Source: Actinoplanes octamycinicus
GTDB taxonomy: Bacteria; Actinomycetota; Actinomycetes; Mycobacteriales; Micromonosporaceae
Direction of reading: 5' to 3'
Assembly: GCF_014205225.1 (NCBI RefSeq)
Contig: NZ_JACHNB010000001.1
Span: 5,747,501-5,811,500, forward strand
Length of the DNA: 64,000 nt
Of the stretch, positions 7,293-15,682 are shown one piece after another. The first letter of the stretch is position 1; each line of letters opens with the position of its first letter. The position numbers were made by a program, and so were the translations under genes. The notes below the pieces were generated by a model. It did no database searches and had not been told where the DNA came from. It saw only the letters and a program-made list of their open reading frames with translations.

Positions 7293-10025
7293 TCAGCCGC
7301 TGCCGTAGCAGCCGAACGCGGCGGCCGTGGCGAGGCGCGCGTCCGCTTCGCCGTCCGCGCCGGCCACCGCGACCTGGGCGGCGGCCAGCGCCGCGGCCGG
7401 GCGGGCGCCGGCGGCCAGCCGGCGGTGCAGGTCCACCATCAGTTCCAGGGCCACCGCGTCGCGGGCCGGGAGGACGCTGGCCAGCACGGTGGCGGTGCCG
7501 AGCCCGAGCAGCGCCGAGGTGAGGCCCATCAGTTCCTCGCCCGGGTGCACCGCGGACAGGCCGACGTCGCAGGCGGACAGCACGACCGTCTGCGGCGGCC
7601 GGGCGAGCCGCTCGATGTCGTAGACGGTGAACGGCCCGTCGGCGAGCAGCACGTGCGAGAACATCGCGTTGTCCGACCGGAACGCGCCGTGCGCGGCCAG
7701 GTGCGCCAGCCGTGCCCCGTCGAGCGCCCGCCGCACCACCTCGGCCCGCGCCCGCTCACCGAGCAGCACGGTCGCGGCCGGGTGCAGCTCGCGCAGCCGG
7801 CGGACCTCCGGCTCGGCGTGCGCCAGCCCGGGCCCGGCAGCCAGCAGGATGTGCCCACCGCTCCCCGGCCGGGTCGGCCCGTCGTTCGGCGGCGGGATGT
7901 GCCGGCCGCTCACCGGCCGGGCCGGCCCACCGGCCGGGAGCGGGGCGGTGTCCGCGGCCAGCCAGGCGGTTGCCGACGGGGCCACCACCAGGGGACGGCC
8001 CCAGCAGGAGGCGGTCAGCGCCCACGGGGTGGCGTGCAGCGGCCCGGCCGGCACCAGCACCAGCCCGGCCGGGACGGTGCTGCCGAGCGCGTCCAGCATC
8101 GGGGCGAGCACCAGCGCGTCCAGCCGGTGCGCGGCGTGCCGGGCGCTGGCCGCCGCGGCCCGCCGGGTGGCGGCGGTCCCGCCCGGCAGCAGCAGCCGGC
8201 GCAGCGAGAACCGCAGCAGCGTCGACTCCTCGACCGGGGCGGCGACCGGTCCCAGCGGGCGCACCACGCAGCCGTCGGCGCCGACCGCGACGGCGTGCAG
8301 CGTACCGTCCACGTTGACCAGCTCGATCAGCGTGCGCCCGGCCAGCCGGTCCCGGATCCGGACGGTGAGTTCGGCCGGGCGCGGCGGCTGCGTCGGGCTG
8401 CCCGCTGCGCCGGTCGCCGCGGCCTGCCAGCTGCGCCGCCGGATGCGTTCCTCGACGGCCCGCTGGGCCCGCCACTGCCCGCCGTCCCGGCCGGGCCGCG
8501 GGCCGCCGGGCGCCGCCGAGGCCAGGCCGCGGAGCCGGTCGAGGTCGGCGGCCAGGTCGTCCTCCCGGGGCGGCCGGGTCGGCGGCAGCCGCAGGGCGAC
8601 CGCGCGGCGGCGTTCGGCCCACCACAGCACGCCGGCCGGGCGTCCGCCGCGCAGCGCCAGCCGTACCCCGGTGGTGATCAGATCGGCGGCGTAGCTGCCG
8701 GCCAGCGACCGCAACTCGGTGGCGCCCAGCGCCGCCTGGTAGGCGTCCAGCACCCGGATGCCGGCCAGCAGCGCCCGCCGCGCCCCGGCCGTGTCGCCCG
8801 CCGCGTCGCGCAGCAGCGCGGCCGCGTGCCAGGCCCGGGCGCGCAGCGCGGCCGGGCCCCGGCGCCCGGCGGTCAGCACCACCCGCAGGTCCTCGGCGGC
8901 GTCCGGCCGCCCGGCGGCCAGGCTCGCCGCGAACAGGCGCGCGTCCAGGGCCGCCGCGGGCAGCCCGGCGTCGGCCAGTTCCGCCGCGACCGCGCGGACC
9001 GCCCGCAGCCGGGCCGCCGGGGTGCCCGCGGTGTCCGCCCGCAGCCGCAGGTACTGCGCCATCGCCGTCCACGGCCGGAACCGCTGGCGGGCGAAGGACT
9101 GCCGGGCGGCGGTCGCCTCGCGCATCGCCCCGGCCGGGTCACCGTCGGCCAGCGCGATCCGGGCGTACATCAATCGGGCTTGTGCCTCGTGCAGCCGCAT
9201 CGTGCCGCGCTGGGCCTCGGCCACCGCGGCCTGCGCCGCCTCGCGCGCCTCGGGCAGCAGCTGGGCCTGCAGGAACAACTCGCTGCGGCCGATCAGCGCC
9301 ATCGGGGACCGGCCGTGCACCCGGAAGTAGTCGTCGGCCCGGTCGTACCAGTGGATCGCCGCGAGCAGGTCGCCCGCGCACGCCGCGGCGTACCCCAGAT
9401 TGTGCTCCACCTGCGCGGCCGCCAGCTGCTGGCCGAGCTCGCGGTAGAGCCGGTGGGCGGCGAGCAGGTCGAGCCGGGCGGCGGTGATCGCCGGGCGGTG
9501 GATGTGCAGGTTGCCGCGGTTGGTCAGGGCCCGGGCCAGCCACAGCCGGTCGCCGGCCGCGGACAGCTGCTGGATCGCCGCGGTGTACTCGGCCATCGCC
9601 ACGTCCAGGTGGCCGAGCCGGTCCAGGATCAGCGCCCGCTGCATGCGCAGCCGGGTCCCGTCCAGGCCGTCCAGGTGCGGGGCGGCCGCCTCGATCTCGG
9701 CCAGCGCCTGGGTCGGCCGGCCGGACTCCATCAGCATCAGGGCCAGGCTCATCCGGGCCTGGGCGGCGAAGACCGGACCGGGCGCGCGGGCGCCGGCCCG
9801 CACCGCCCGGCGCAGATGGCGCAACGCGTCCCGGGCCTCGCCGTGCTCCCGGGCGGCCAGGCCGAGGGCGCGCAGCGCGGTCGACTCGGCGGCCGGATCA
9901 CCGGCCCGCCGGGCCGCCTCACCGGCCCGCGCGGCCAGCTCGGCGGCCCGTTCCGGATCGGCGGTGACCTGCTCCAGCGCGAACCGGGCCGCCTTGTGCG
10001 GGTCGTCCAGGGCATCGACCGACAC
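7293..10025 (-). CDS. CHAT domain protease with N-terminal TPR array (module A)
   Basis: Large cytoplasmic protein of 910 residues with no signal peptide. About residues 1-480 are helical tetratricopeptide-like repeats. A basic linker leads to the CHAT domain (about 560-905), a caspase-like cysteine protease fold. The catalytic pair is clear: His in LAHLAAHG (residue 779) and Cys in LSACDVG (residue 819), followed by the expected GLTSALLGLGTATVLAS and a C-terminal helix. An odd insertion before the His carries the phrase GPxRPxSGxHI twice. The GTG start has GGAAGGA upstream. It is divergent from a subtilase-sigma operon, and CHAT-TPR proteins commonly act in signalling or defence. Confidence 0.93.
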   Translation of the reverse strand: MSVDALDDPHKAARFALEQVTADPERAAELAARAGEAARRAGDPAAESTALRALGLAAREHGEARDALRHLRRAVRAGARAPGPVFAAQARMSLALMLMESGRPTQALAEIEAAAPHLDGLDGTRLRMQRALILDRLGHLDVAMAEYTAAIQQLSAAGDRLWLARALTNRGNLHIHRPAITAARLDLLAAHRLYRELGQQLAAAQVEHNLGYAAACAGDLLAAIHWYDRADDYFRVHGRSPMALIGRSELFLQAQLLPEAREAAQAAVAEAQRGTMRLHEAQARLMYARIALADGDPAGAMREATAARQSFARQRFRPWTAMAQYLRLRADTAGTPAARLRAVRAVAAELADAGLPAAALDARLFAASLAAGRPDAAEDLRVVLTAGRRGPAALRARAWHAAALLRDAAGDTAGARRALLAGIRVLDAYQAALGATELRSLAGSYAADLITTGVRLALRGGRPAGVLWWAERRRAVALRLPPTRPPREDDLAADLDRLRGLASAAPGGPRPGRDGGQWRAQRAVEERIRRRSWQAAATGAAGSPTQPPRPAELTVRIRDRLAGRTLIELVNVDGTLHAVAVGADGCVVRPLGPVAAPVEESTLLRFSLRRLLLPGGTAATRRAAAASARHAAHRLDALVLAPMLDALGSTVPAGLVLVPAGPLHATPWALTASCWGRPLVVAPSATAWLAADTAPLPAGGPARPVSGRHIPPPNDGPTRPGSGGHILLAAGPGLAHAEPEVRRLRELHPAATVLLGERARAEVVRRALDGARLAHLAAHGAFRSDNAMFSHVLLADGPFTVYDIERLARPPQTVVLSACDVGLSAVHPGEELMGLTSALLGLGTATVLASVLPARDAVALELMVDLHRRLAAGARPAAALAAAQVAVAGADGEADARLATAAAFGCYGSG

Positions 10026-10149
10026 GATGGAGTCCTTCCGCCGCCGCGAGAAAACCTCAGCCTTCTCGTATCAGGGCCTGATCGGCACCGTCTGACTGGT
10101 GGGACTCTTTGTCCATTGTGACGCCGACCTGCCGTGAAGGAGCCTTGCC
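10026..10149. promoter_or_regulatory. Divergent promoter region of module A
   Basis: The 124 bases between the CHAT gene and the subtilase must drive both directions, so the two arms can be co-regulated. A good ribosome site (GAAGGAG, 10136-10142) serves the subtilase ATG. No convincing -35/-10 pair or perfect operator palindrome was seen. Confidence 0.45.
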
Positions 10150-11316
10150 ATGCCATCGGACGCCCGCCTCAGCGCCTACCGGAACCGCCGCCGGCAGCGG
10201 ATGGAACGACTGCCCCAGCTGCGCTCGTCACGCTCCGCCGCGGGCGCCACCGCCTGGCACGTGACCGGCGAGCTGCTGGTTCTCGACGACGGCCGGCGGG
10301 CCGCCGAGCGCCATCTGGCCGGCGGCGGCATCGACGTGTCCGGCGACGAGGAGCTGATGCCGGGCCTGCGCCGCTACATCGCCCCGCACGCCGACGTGCC
10401 GGCCACCGTCGCCGCGGTCCGCGCCGAGGTGGCCGGCCCGGACGCGGTGGTCGCGCCGAACCACGTGTTCGTCGCCACCGGCAACGTGTTCGGGCACGGC
10501 GGACCGTACGGGCCGCCGGAGCCGGCCGCGCCGGCCGCCCTGCTGAGCCCGGGCACCGCGGCGGGCCGGGTGCCGGTCGCCGTGGTCGACACCGGACTGT
10601 GGAAGGACAGCCCGCTGCCGCCGGCCTGCTACGCCGCCGGCACGGTCGACGTGGAGACCGACACCGACGTCGACAACGACGGGGTGCTGGACGGCGACGT
10701 CGGGCACGCCAACTTCATCGCCGGGGTGATCGCGGCCCGCACCGGCCGGACCGGCATCAGCGTGATCCGGGTGCTGGACACGTTCGGCATCTGCACCGAG
10801 GACGGGCTGATCCGGGGCCTGGGGCGGGTCGGCCCGGAAGTCCGCGTGGTGAACCTGTCGCTGGGCGGTTACAGCGTCGGCGACACGCCGCCGATCGGGC
10901 TGCGGATGGCGCTGCGCCGGCTGCTGAGCACCGGCGACCGGGTGGTGGTCGCGGCGGCCGGCAACGACGGCAACGCCACCGACCCGTTCTGGCCGGCCGC
11001 GTTCGCCGGCACCGGCGCGTCGTTCGCCGACCGGGTCGCCGCGATCGCCGCGCACGACGGCACCGGGCTGTGCGACTGGAGCAACTCCGGGGACTGGCTC
11101 ACCGCGGCCGCCCCGGGCGCCGACGTGGTCAGCACCTACATCGCCCACCAGCAGTTCCCGACCGGCTGGGCGAGCTGGAGCGGCACGTCGTTCGCGACCC
11201 CGTACGTGGTGGCCGCGGTGGCCGAGCGGATCGCCCGGGGCAGCACCGCCCGGGACGCGCTGCGCGACGTGGTCGCGGCCGCCGGGCGCCGGTTCGACGA
11301 CCTCCCGGCGCTCTGA
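10150..11316 (+). CDS. S8 family serine protease (subtilase), cytoplasmic (module A)
   Basis: Subtilisin-type protease of 388 residues. The full triad is present: Asp147 in VVDTG, His186 in GHANFIAG and Ser347 in GTSFATPY, with the oxyanion Asn in AAAGNDG. About 125 residues precede the catalytic domain (HVTGELLVLDDG...HVFVATGNV) and may be an inhibitory propeptide. No signal peptide or anchor is seen, which is unusual for subtilases and points to action inside the cell. Its stop overlaps the sigma factor start (TGATG), so protease and sigma factor are made together. The divergent CHAT gene supports a shared system. Confidence 0.93.
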   Translation: MPSDARLSAYRNRRRQRMERLPQLRSSRSAAGATAWHVTGELLVLDDGRRAAERHLAGGGIDVSGDEELMPGLRRYIAPHADVPATVAAVRAEVAGPDAVVAPNHVFVATGNVFGHGGPYGPPEPAAPAALLSPGTAAGRVPVAVVDTGLWKDSPLPPACYAAGTVDVETDTDVDNDGVLDGDVGHANFIAGVIAARTGRTGISVIRVLDTFGICTEDGLIRGLGRVGPEVRVVNLSLGGYSVGDTPPIGLRMALRRLLSTGDRVVVAAAGNDGNATDPFWPAAFAGTGASFADRVAAIAAHDGTGLCDWSNSGDWLTAAAPGADVVSTYIAHQQFPTGWASWSGTSFATPYVVAAVAERIARGSTARDALRDVVAAAGRRFDDLPAL

Positions 11317-11888
11317 TGACGGCCGCCGCCGCGCCGACACCGGACGAGGTCGCCGGCTGGTTGCGGGCCGCCGCCGACGGCGACCGCGCCGCCTGGGCGC
11401 AAATCGTGCACCGGTACGCGAACCTGGTCTGGTCGATCGCCGGAAGCTTCCGCCTGGACGCCGCCGACGTCGCCGACGTGAGCCAGATGACCTGGCTGCG
11501 GCTGGTCGAGCACCTCGGCCGGATCCGCCGGCCGGAGCGGCTGGGCGCCTGGCTGGCGGCCACCGCCCGGCGCGAGTCGATCAACGTGCTGCGCCGCCGG
11601 GAGAGCCCGGCCGCCGAGCACACCTTCGTCAACCTGCTCGACGACGGCCCGCCGCCGGGGCAGGAGATCGTGCTGGCCGACCGGGACCGGGAGCTGTGGA
11701 CCGCCTTCGCCCGCATCTCGGACCGCTGCCAGGCCCTGCTGCGCCTGCTGGTTGTCGACCCGCCCAGCGGCGGCTACGCGGAGGCGGCCGACCGGCTCGA
11801 CATGCCGGTCGGCAGCCTCGGCCCGACCCGGGCCCGATGCCTGACGGCGCTCCGTGCGGCCCTCTCCGAAACCGCGGCCACCCCATGA
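11316..11888 (+). CDS. ECF-type RNA polymerase sigma factor (module A)
   Basis: Sigma-70 family protein of 190 residues. Region 2 runs VHRYANLVWSIAG...ADVSQMTWLRLVEHLGRIR...LGAWLATARRESINVLRR (residues about 28-90) with the RRES/INVLRR promoter-melting surface. Region 4 is about 130-185 (SDRCQALLRLL...GGYAEAADRLDMPVGSLGPTRARCLTALR). It sits in the same operon as the cytoplasmic subtilase and the small beta-sandwich protein. There is no classic zinc-finger or membrane anti-sigma factor nearby, so another control is likely. The 3' end is the source of a tandem duplication. Confidence 0.92.
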   Translation: MTAAAAPTPDEVAGWLRAAADGDRAAWAQIVHRYANLVWSIAGSFRLDAADVADVSQMTWLRLVEHLGRIRRPERLGAWLAATARRESINVLRRRESPAAEHTFVNLLDDGPPPGQEIVLADRDRELWTAFARISDRCQALLRLLVVDPPSGGYAEAADRLDMPVGSLGPTRARCLTALRAALSETAATP

Positions 11889-11955
11889 CAGGAAGCGCCT
11901 CCCTCTCCGCAATGGCGGCCACCCCATGACACGAAGCGCCTCATGACAGGAAGCG
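11862..11955 (+). repeat. 41-base tandem duplication plus a partial third copy
   Basis: The last bases of the sigma gene and the bases after its stop (about 11862-11902) are repeated with few changes from 11903, at an offset of 41 bases. A third partial copy of ATGACAGGAAGCG follows at 11943. The element therefore repeats a potential start codon and AGGAAG ribosome site three times (11885, 11926, 11943) ahead of the next gene. Confidence 0.85.
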
Positions 11956-11960
11956 ACGAC

Positions 11961-12398
11961 ATGACCGACGACGAACTCCTCCAGCGCCTCAGCGCCATGC
12001 TCGACGGCGCCGACCCGGCGCCACCCCAGGTCGTCGAGGCGGCCCTGGCCGCGTTCGACTGGCGGGACATGGACGCCCAGCTGGCCCACCTCACCGACAG
12101 CACCGCGCTGGCCACCGCCGAGGTCCGCGGCGGCTACGGCGTGCTGCGCACCTACCGGGTGAACGACCTCGACATCGACATCGAGGTCACCATCGACGGG
12201 CGGCACGTCACCGTGCTCGGGCAGCTGGCCCCGGCCCGCCAGGTGCAGGTCCGCGCGGAGCAGCCGGGCGGCGTCCGAGCCACCGTCACCGACACGTGGG
12301 GCCGGTTCGCCTTCGACGGCCTGAGCCCCGGGCCGACCCGGTTCGCCCTCCACGACGGGACCGGCCCGGTCGGCACCACCCCGTGGATGGTCCTTTAA
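11961..12398 (+). CDS. Small beta-sandwich protein of sigma operon (module A)
   Basis: Product of 145 residues, not a named family I can assign. The ATG is chosen for ACAGGAAG 8 bases upstream; an in-frame ATG 18 bases earlier is possible. The N-terminus is a short helical segment with the phrase AAFDWRDMDAQLAHL. The C-terminal half (VQVRAEQPGGVRATVTDTWGRFAFDGLSPGPTRFAL) resembles the carboxypeptidase-regulatory/CNA-B type beta-sandwich. No Cys/His zinc site and no membrane segment are seen. As last gene of the subtilase-sigma operon it may bind or restrain the sigma factor, or be a protease substrate; this is inference. It converges with the ATP-grasp gene, sharing 4 bases. Confidence 0.75.
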   Translation: MTDDELLQRLSAMLDGADPAPPQVVEAALAAFDWRDMDAQLAHLTDSTALATAEVRGGYGVLRTYRVNDLDIDIEVTIDGRHVTVLGQLAPARQVQVRAEQPGGVRATVTDTWGRFAFDGLSPGPTRFALHDGTGPVGTTPWMVL

Positions 12399-13261
12399 GC
12401 GGGGCGGATCGGCTTCCCGGAGCGTGACCCGCGAGGCTTGTCGCTCAGCCGGGTGAGTGAGGTGGTCATCGCTGCGACGAACCGGTCCCGGGTGTCCGCG
12501 TCGATCCGGTCGAGTGACAGGTACGGGTTGAGGTCCTCCAGCTCGACCAGCAGCAACGCGCCGTCCCGGGTCCGGCAGGCGTCGACCCGCTGGATGCCGT
12601 GGTCGATGTCGTTCCAGTCGATGAAGCGCTGCGCGAAGGCCAGGTCGGCCTCGTCGGGCTCGTAGGGTTCCAGTTCCCACCGCCGGTCCGGCCGGGGCGC
12701 GTACAGGGCGTACTGGAAGTCGTGGTCGAGGTAGTAGAAGGACACCTCGTAGGTGAAGTCGACGTGCGGCTGGACCAGCAGATCCGGGTGGTCCAGCCGG
12801 GGCAGGCCGGCCCGGTCGACGACGGTCAGGCCGACCGAGTCAGCGCCGTACTTCGGCTTGACGACGTACTTCTCGCTCGCCGGCAGGCGGTCGATCTCCC
12901 CGGGCCGGTCGACGGTGGGAATCACCGGATACCCCTGGGCGAACAGATCGATCAGATACTGCTTGCCGGCGGCGTCGCCCTTGCCGGTCAGCTCGGTGAA
13001 GACCCGCGCGCCCGTCTCGCCGGCAGCCGCACGGAACGCCTGGTACTCGGCCTGGTAGCCGAGCACCGGGCCGCTGTTGCGGACGACGACCAGGTCGAAG
13101 TCGGGCATCAGGGCGCGGGCGTCCAGCGGGTGGCAGATCGCCAGGCCGAAGGCGGCGCGCAACCGCGAGGTCAGATAGATGTCCTCGTCGCAGTAGCGGC
13201 GGCCCCGGGCGTCATAGGCCAGATCGCTGACGTAGAGGATCCGGGGCCGATCGGACGTCAT
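12395..13261 (-). CDS. ATP-grasp domain protein
   Basis: 288 residues from the chosen ATG, which has GAAG about 10 bases upstream; the frame is open further 5'. The layout fits a glutathione-synthetase/RimK-like ATP-grasp enzyme: an N-terminal Rossmann-like domain (PRILYVSDLAYDARG, DFDLVVVRNSG), the ATP-binding KYVVKPKYGADSVG, then LLVQPHVDF and the metal-binding LLLVELEDLNPYLSLD. These enzymes ligate a carboxylate to an amine or thiol using ATP. The substrate is unknown. It is a single gene between convergent and divergent neighbours. Confidence 0.82.
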   Translation of the reverse strand: MTSDRPRILYVSDLAYDARGRRYCDEDIYLTSRLRAAFGLAICHPLDARALMPDFDLVVVRNSGPVLGYQAEYQAFRAAAGETGARVFTELTGKGDAAGKQYLIDLFAQGYPVIPTVDRPGEIDRLPASEKYVVKPKYGADSVGLTVVDRAGLPRLDHPDLLVQPHVDFTYEVSFYYLDHDFQYALYAPRPDRRWELEPYEPDEADLAFAQRFIDWNDIDHGIQRVDACRTRDGALLLVELEDLNPYLSLDRIDADTRDRFVAAMTTSLTRLSDKPRGSRSGKPIRPA

Positions 13262-13379
13262 CGGCTGATCTTCACACATTGGTGTCGTGTCACGGGCGTA
13301 CACCGGTTCCTGTCGTTACCCTCCCGAGCTTTCCGGGTAGATCAACTTCGCCATGGTGGTGACGACGGAGGGCGATGGG

Positions 13380-14498
13380 ATGCGATTACGGGTGCGGTCG
13401 GCGGCGCGACGTCTGCGCGAGGCGGCGCGGCCGACCGGCGAATCGATCATCGCCGCCGCGCTGGCCTGGGCCGTCGCGGTGTACGTGATCGGCCACCCGG
13501 ACCCGGTGGTGGCCCCGTCCACCGCCTTGATCATCGTCGGTGAGTCCCGCGGCCGCCGGCTCCGGCAGACCGCCGAGATCGTGCTCGGGGTCGCGGCCGG
13601 CGTGCTCGTCGCCGAACTGGTCATCCACGTCCTCGGGCCGAGCGTCGGCACGGTCCTGACCGTCCTGCTACTGACCATCGGGCCGATGGTCGCCGCCGGC
13701 GCGTCCAGCACCCTGGTGGTGCAGGCCGCAGTGTCCGCGCTCTACCTCGTCGCGGTCGCCGACCCGGCGGATCAGCTGCTGCCCTTCCGGTTCGTCGACG
13801 CGCTGGTCGGCGGCGCCGTCGCGCTGGCCGTCAGCCAGCTGGCCACCGCCCGCGACCCGCTCGCGCCGCTGGTCACCGAAGCGCGGTCGGCCTTCGCCGA
13901 TCTGGCCGGGGTGCTCACCGACATGCAGCGGGCGGTGGCCGGCTGCGACGAGCGGGCCGCCCAGAAGGTGCTGGACCGAGCCCAGCAGATCACCGGGTGC
14001 GTGCACCGGTTGCGGGCCGCGGCGCTCGCCGCCGGCGAGACACTGCGCCTGAGGGTACGCCGCCGCCGGCGTTTGCAGCAGGTGCAGCAGGTCGAAGCGA
14101 CCACCGACCAGCTCGATCACGTCGTCGGCAACATCTGGATCCTGGCTCGCAACGCCGTGACGCTGACCCGGCTGCACGCCGACACCCCGGAGCAACTCGG
14201 CGAAGCACTCACCGCGCTCGCCGACGCGGTCCGCGCGGCCGGCGAGTCCCTGGCGACCGACCTCACCGGCGCCGACGACCCGGGCAAGCACGCCGATCGG
14301 GCCGACGCCGCGGCGCTGCACGCCGTCCGGATCGCCGCCGAGCTCCTGGAGACGCAGCCCAGCCTGCCGGTGACGATGATCGTCGGGCAGATCCGCACCA
14401 CCGCCGTCGACCTGCTGCGCGGCGTCGGCCAGGACGACGATGTCCTCGGCCGGGTCGACGACGCTCTCGGCCTTCACCCGATCACCACGGGCGGATAG
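13380..14498 (+). CDS. FUSC-like membrane protein (aromatic acid exporter family)
   Basis: 372 residues from an ATG preceded by GGAGGG at good spacing. The first 165 residues carry about six hydrophobic segments and the phrase ALAWAVAVYVIGHPDPVVAPSTALIIV typical of the FUSC/ArAE family. The second half is a long soluble helical domain with coiled-coil character. Such proteins are proposed to export aromatic or weak acids, but no partner adaptor is present here, so the transport role is by family only. Confidence 0.8.
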   Translation: MRLRVRSAARRLREAARPTGESIIAAALAWAVAVYVIGHPDPVVAPSTALIIVGESRGRRLRQTAEIVLGVAAGVLVAELVIHVLGPSVGTVLTVLLLTIGPMVAAGASSTLVVQAAVSALYLVAVADPADQLLPFRFVDALVGGAVALAVSQLATARDPLAPLVTEARSAFADLAGVLTDMQRAVAGCDERAAQKVLDRAQQITGCVHRLRAAALAAGETLRLRVRRRRRLQQVQQVEATTDQLDHVVGNIWILARNAVTLTRLHADTPEQLGEALTALADAVRAAGESLATDLTGADDPGKHADRADAAALHAVRIAAELLETQPSLPVTMIVGQIRTTAVDLLRGVGQDDDVLGRVDDALGLHPITTGG

Positions 14499-14599
14499 CC
14501 CGGCGGAGCACCGGACGGGTCCGACTGGCCGGACAACGATTGAAATCCGGGCGGCGGGCTATTCCACGCCTGTAGCTCGACCTATGCAGGAGGCGCGCC

Positions 14600-15652
14600 A
14601 TGAGCGTGAAGAATCGTCGTGACCACGGGTCCGACTCGGTCGCGACCACCCGGACGGGGGACGACAAGCCCTACGACCTGTCCGCTCCGCCGCCGGAGGC
14701 CGGCCCGGACAGCCCCGCCGAACTGAAGGGTACCGGCCTGTTCGCCGCGCTCAAGCGCACCGTCAAGCAGTTCTCCCAGGACAACGTCTCGGACTGGGCG
14801 GCCGCCTTGACCTACTACGGGGTGCTGTCGATCTTCCCCGGGCTGCTGGTCATCGTGTCGCTGCTGGGCATGCTGAACGACAACGGTCAGCAGACGGTCC
14901 AGGACGCGGTGCACGATCTGGCGCCGAGCCAGCAGCTGCGGGACCTGGTCGACACGGTGCTGACCCAGGTGCAGGACCCGGGCAAGGCCGGCGTCGCCGC
15001 GATCTTCGGGTTGCTCGTGGCGTTCTGGTCGGCGTCCGGCTACACGGCGGCGTTCATGCGGGCGTCCAACGCCATCTACGACGTGCCGGAGGGGCGCCCG
15101 ATCTGGAAGACGCTGCCGATCCGGGTCGGCGTCACCGCCGTGGTCGGGCTGGTGCTGGTGATCTCCGCGGCGATCGTCATCTTCACCGGTGATCTCGCCC
15201 GGATCGTCGGTGACAAGCTCGGGCTCGGCTCGGCGGCCGTGACCACCTGGAGCATCGTCAAATGGCCGGTGCTGCTGGTCCTGGTCAGCCTGATGTTCGC
15301 GATCCTGTACTGGGCCTCGCCGAACGCCAAGACCGGCGGGTTCCGCTGGGTCAGCCCCGGTGGCCTGTTCGCCGTCGTGGCCTGGGTCCTGGTGTCCGTC
15401 GCGTTCGCGATCTACCTGGCGAACTTCGCCAACTACAACAAGACGTACGGCACGCTGGGCGGCGTGATCGCGTTCCTGGTCTGGATGTGGATCAGTAACA
15501 TCGCGATCCTGCTGGGCGCGGAACTGGACGCCGAGCTGCAGCGCGGCCGGGCGATCGCGGCCGGTCACGACCCGACCGACGAGCCGTTCCTGGAGCTGCG
15601 CGACGACCGGAAGATCAAGCCGGGCAGCGAGCAGGGGCTGAGTACCAACTGA
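14600..15652 (+). CDS. YihY/virulence factor BrkB family protein
   Basis: Integral membrane protein of 350 residues behind a textbook AGGAGG site. After a charged cytoplasmic N-terminus of about 50 residues come six hydrophobic segments. The family signature SDWAAALTYYGVLSIFPGLLVIVSLLG and the late TYGTLGGVIAFLVWMWISNIAILLGAELDAEL are intact. The tail is hydrophilic. Function of the family is poorly defined; members were once annotated as RNase BN. It is monocistronic and converges on the PIG-L deacetylase gene. Confidence 0.92.
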   Translation: MSVKNRRDHGSDSVATTRTGDDKPYDLSAPPPEAGPDSPAELKGTGLFAALKRTVKQFSQDNVSDWAAALTYYGVLSIFPGLLVIVSLLGMLNDNGQQTVQDAVHDLAPSQQLRDLVDTVLTQVQDPGKAGVAAIFGLLVAFWSASGYTAAFMRASNAIYDVPEGRPIWKTLPIRVGVTAVVGLVLVISAAIVIFTGDLARIVGDKLGLGSAAVTTWSIVKWPVLLVLVSLMFAILYWASPNAKTGGFRWVSPGGLFAVVAWVLVSVAFAIYLANFANYNKTYGTLGGVIAFLVWMWISNIAILLGAELDAELQRGRAIAAGHDPTDEPFLELRDDRKIKPGSEQGLSTN

Positions 15653-15682
15653 GGGCCCCCGGCCGGCGATCGCCGGGAGCCG
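15653..15682. terminator. GC-rich palindrome between convergent genes
   Basis: The 30 bases between the BrkB and deacetylase genes contain CCCGGC...CGGCGATCGCCG...GGAG, a palindrome that can form a stem in either transcript. Probably a shared terminator. Confidence 0.5.

Noticed and set aside
7425..10121. An 898-codon open frame opposite the CHAT gene of module A
   Set aside because: Antisense artefact of GC-rich coding sequence; composition dominated by Gly, Arg, Pro and Gln, with no domain pattern.
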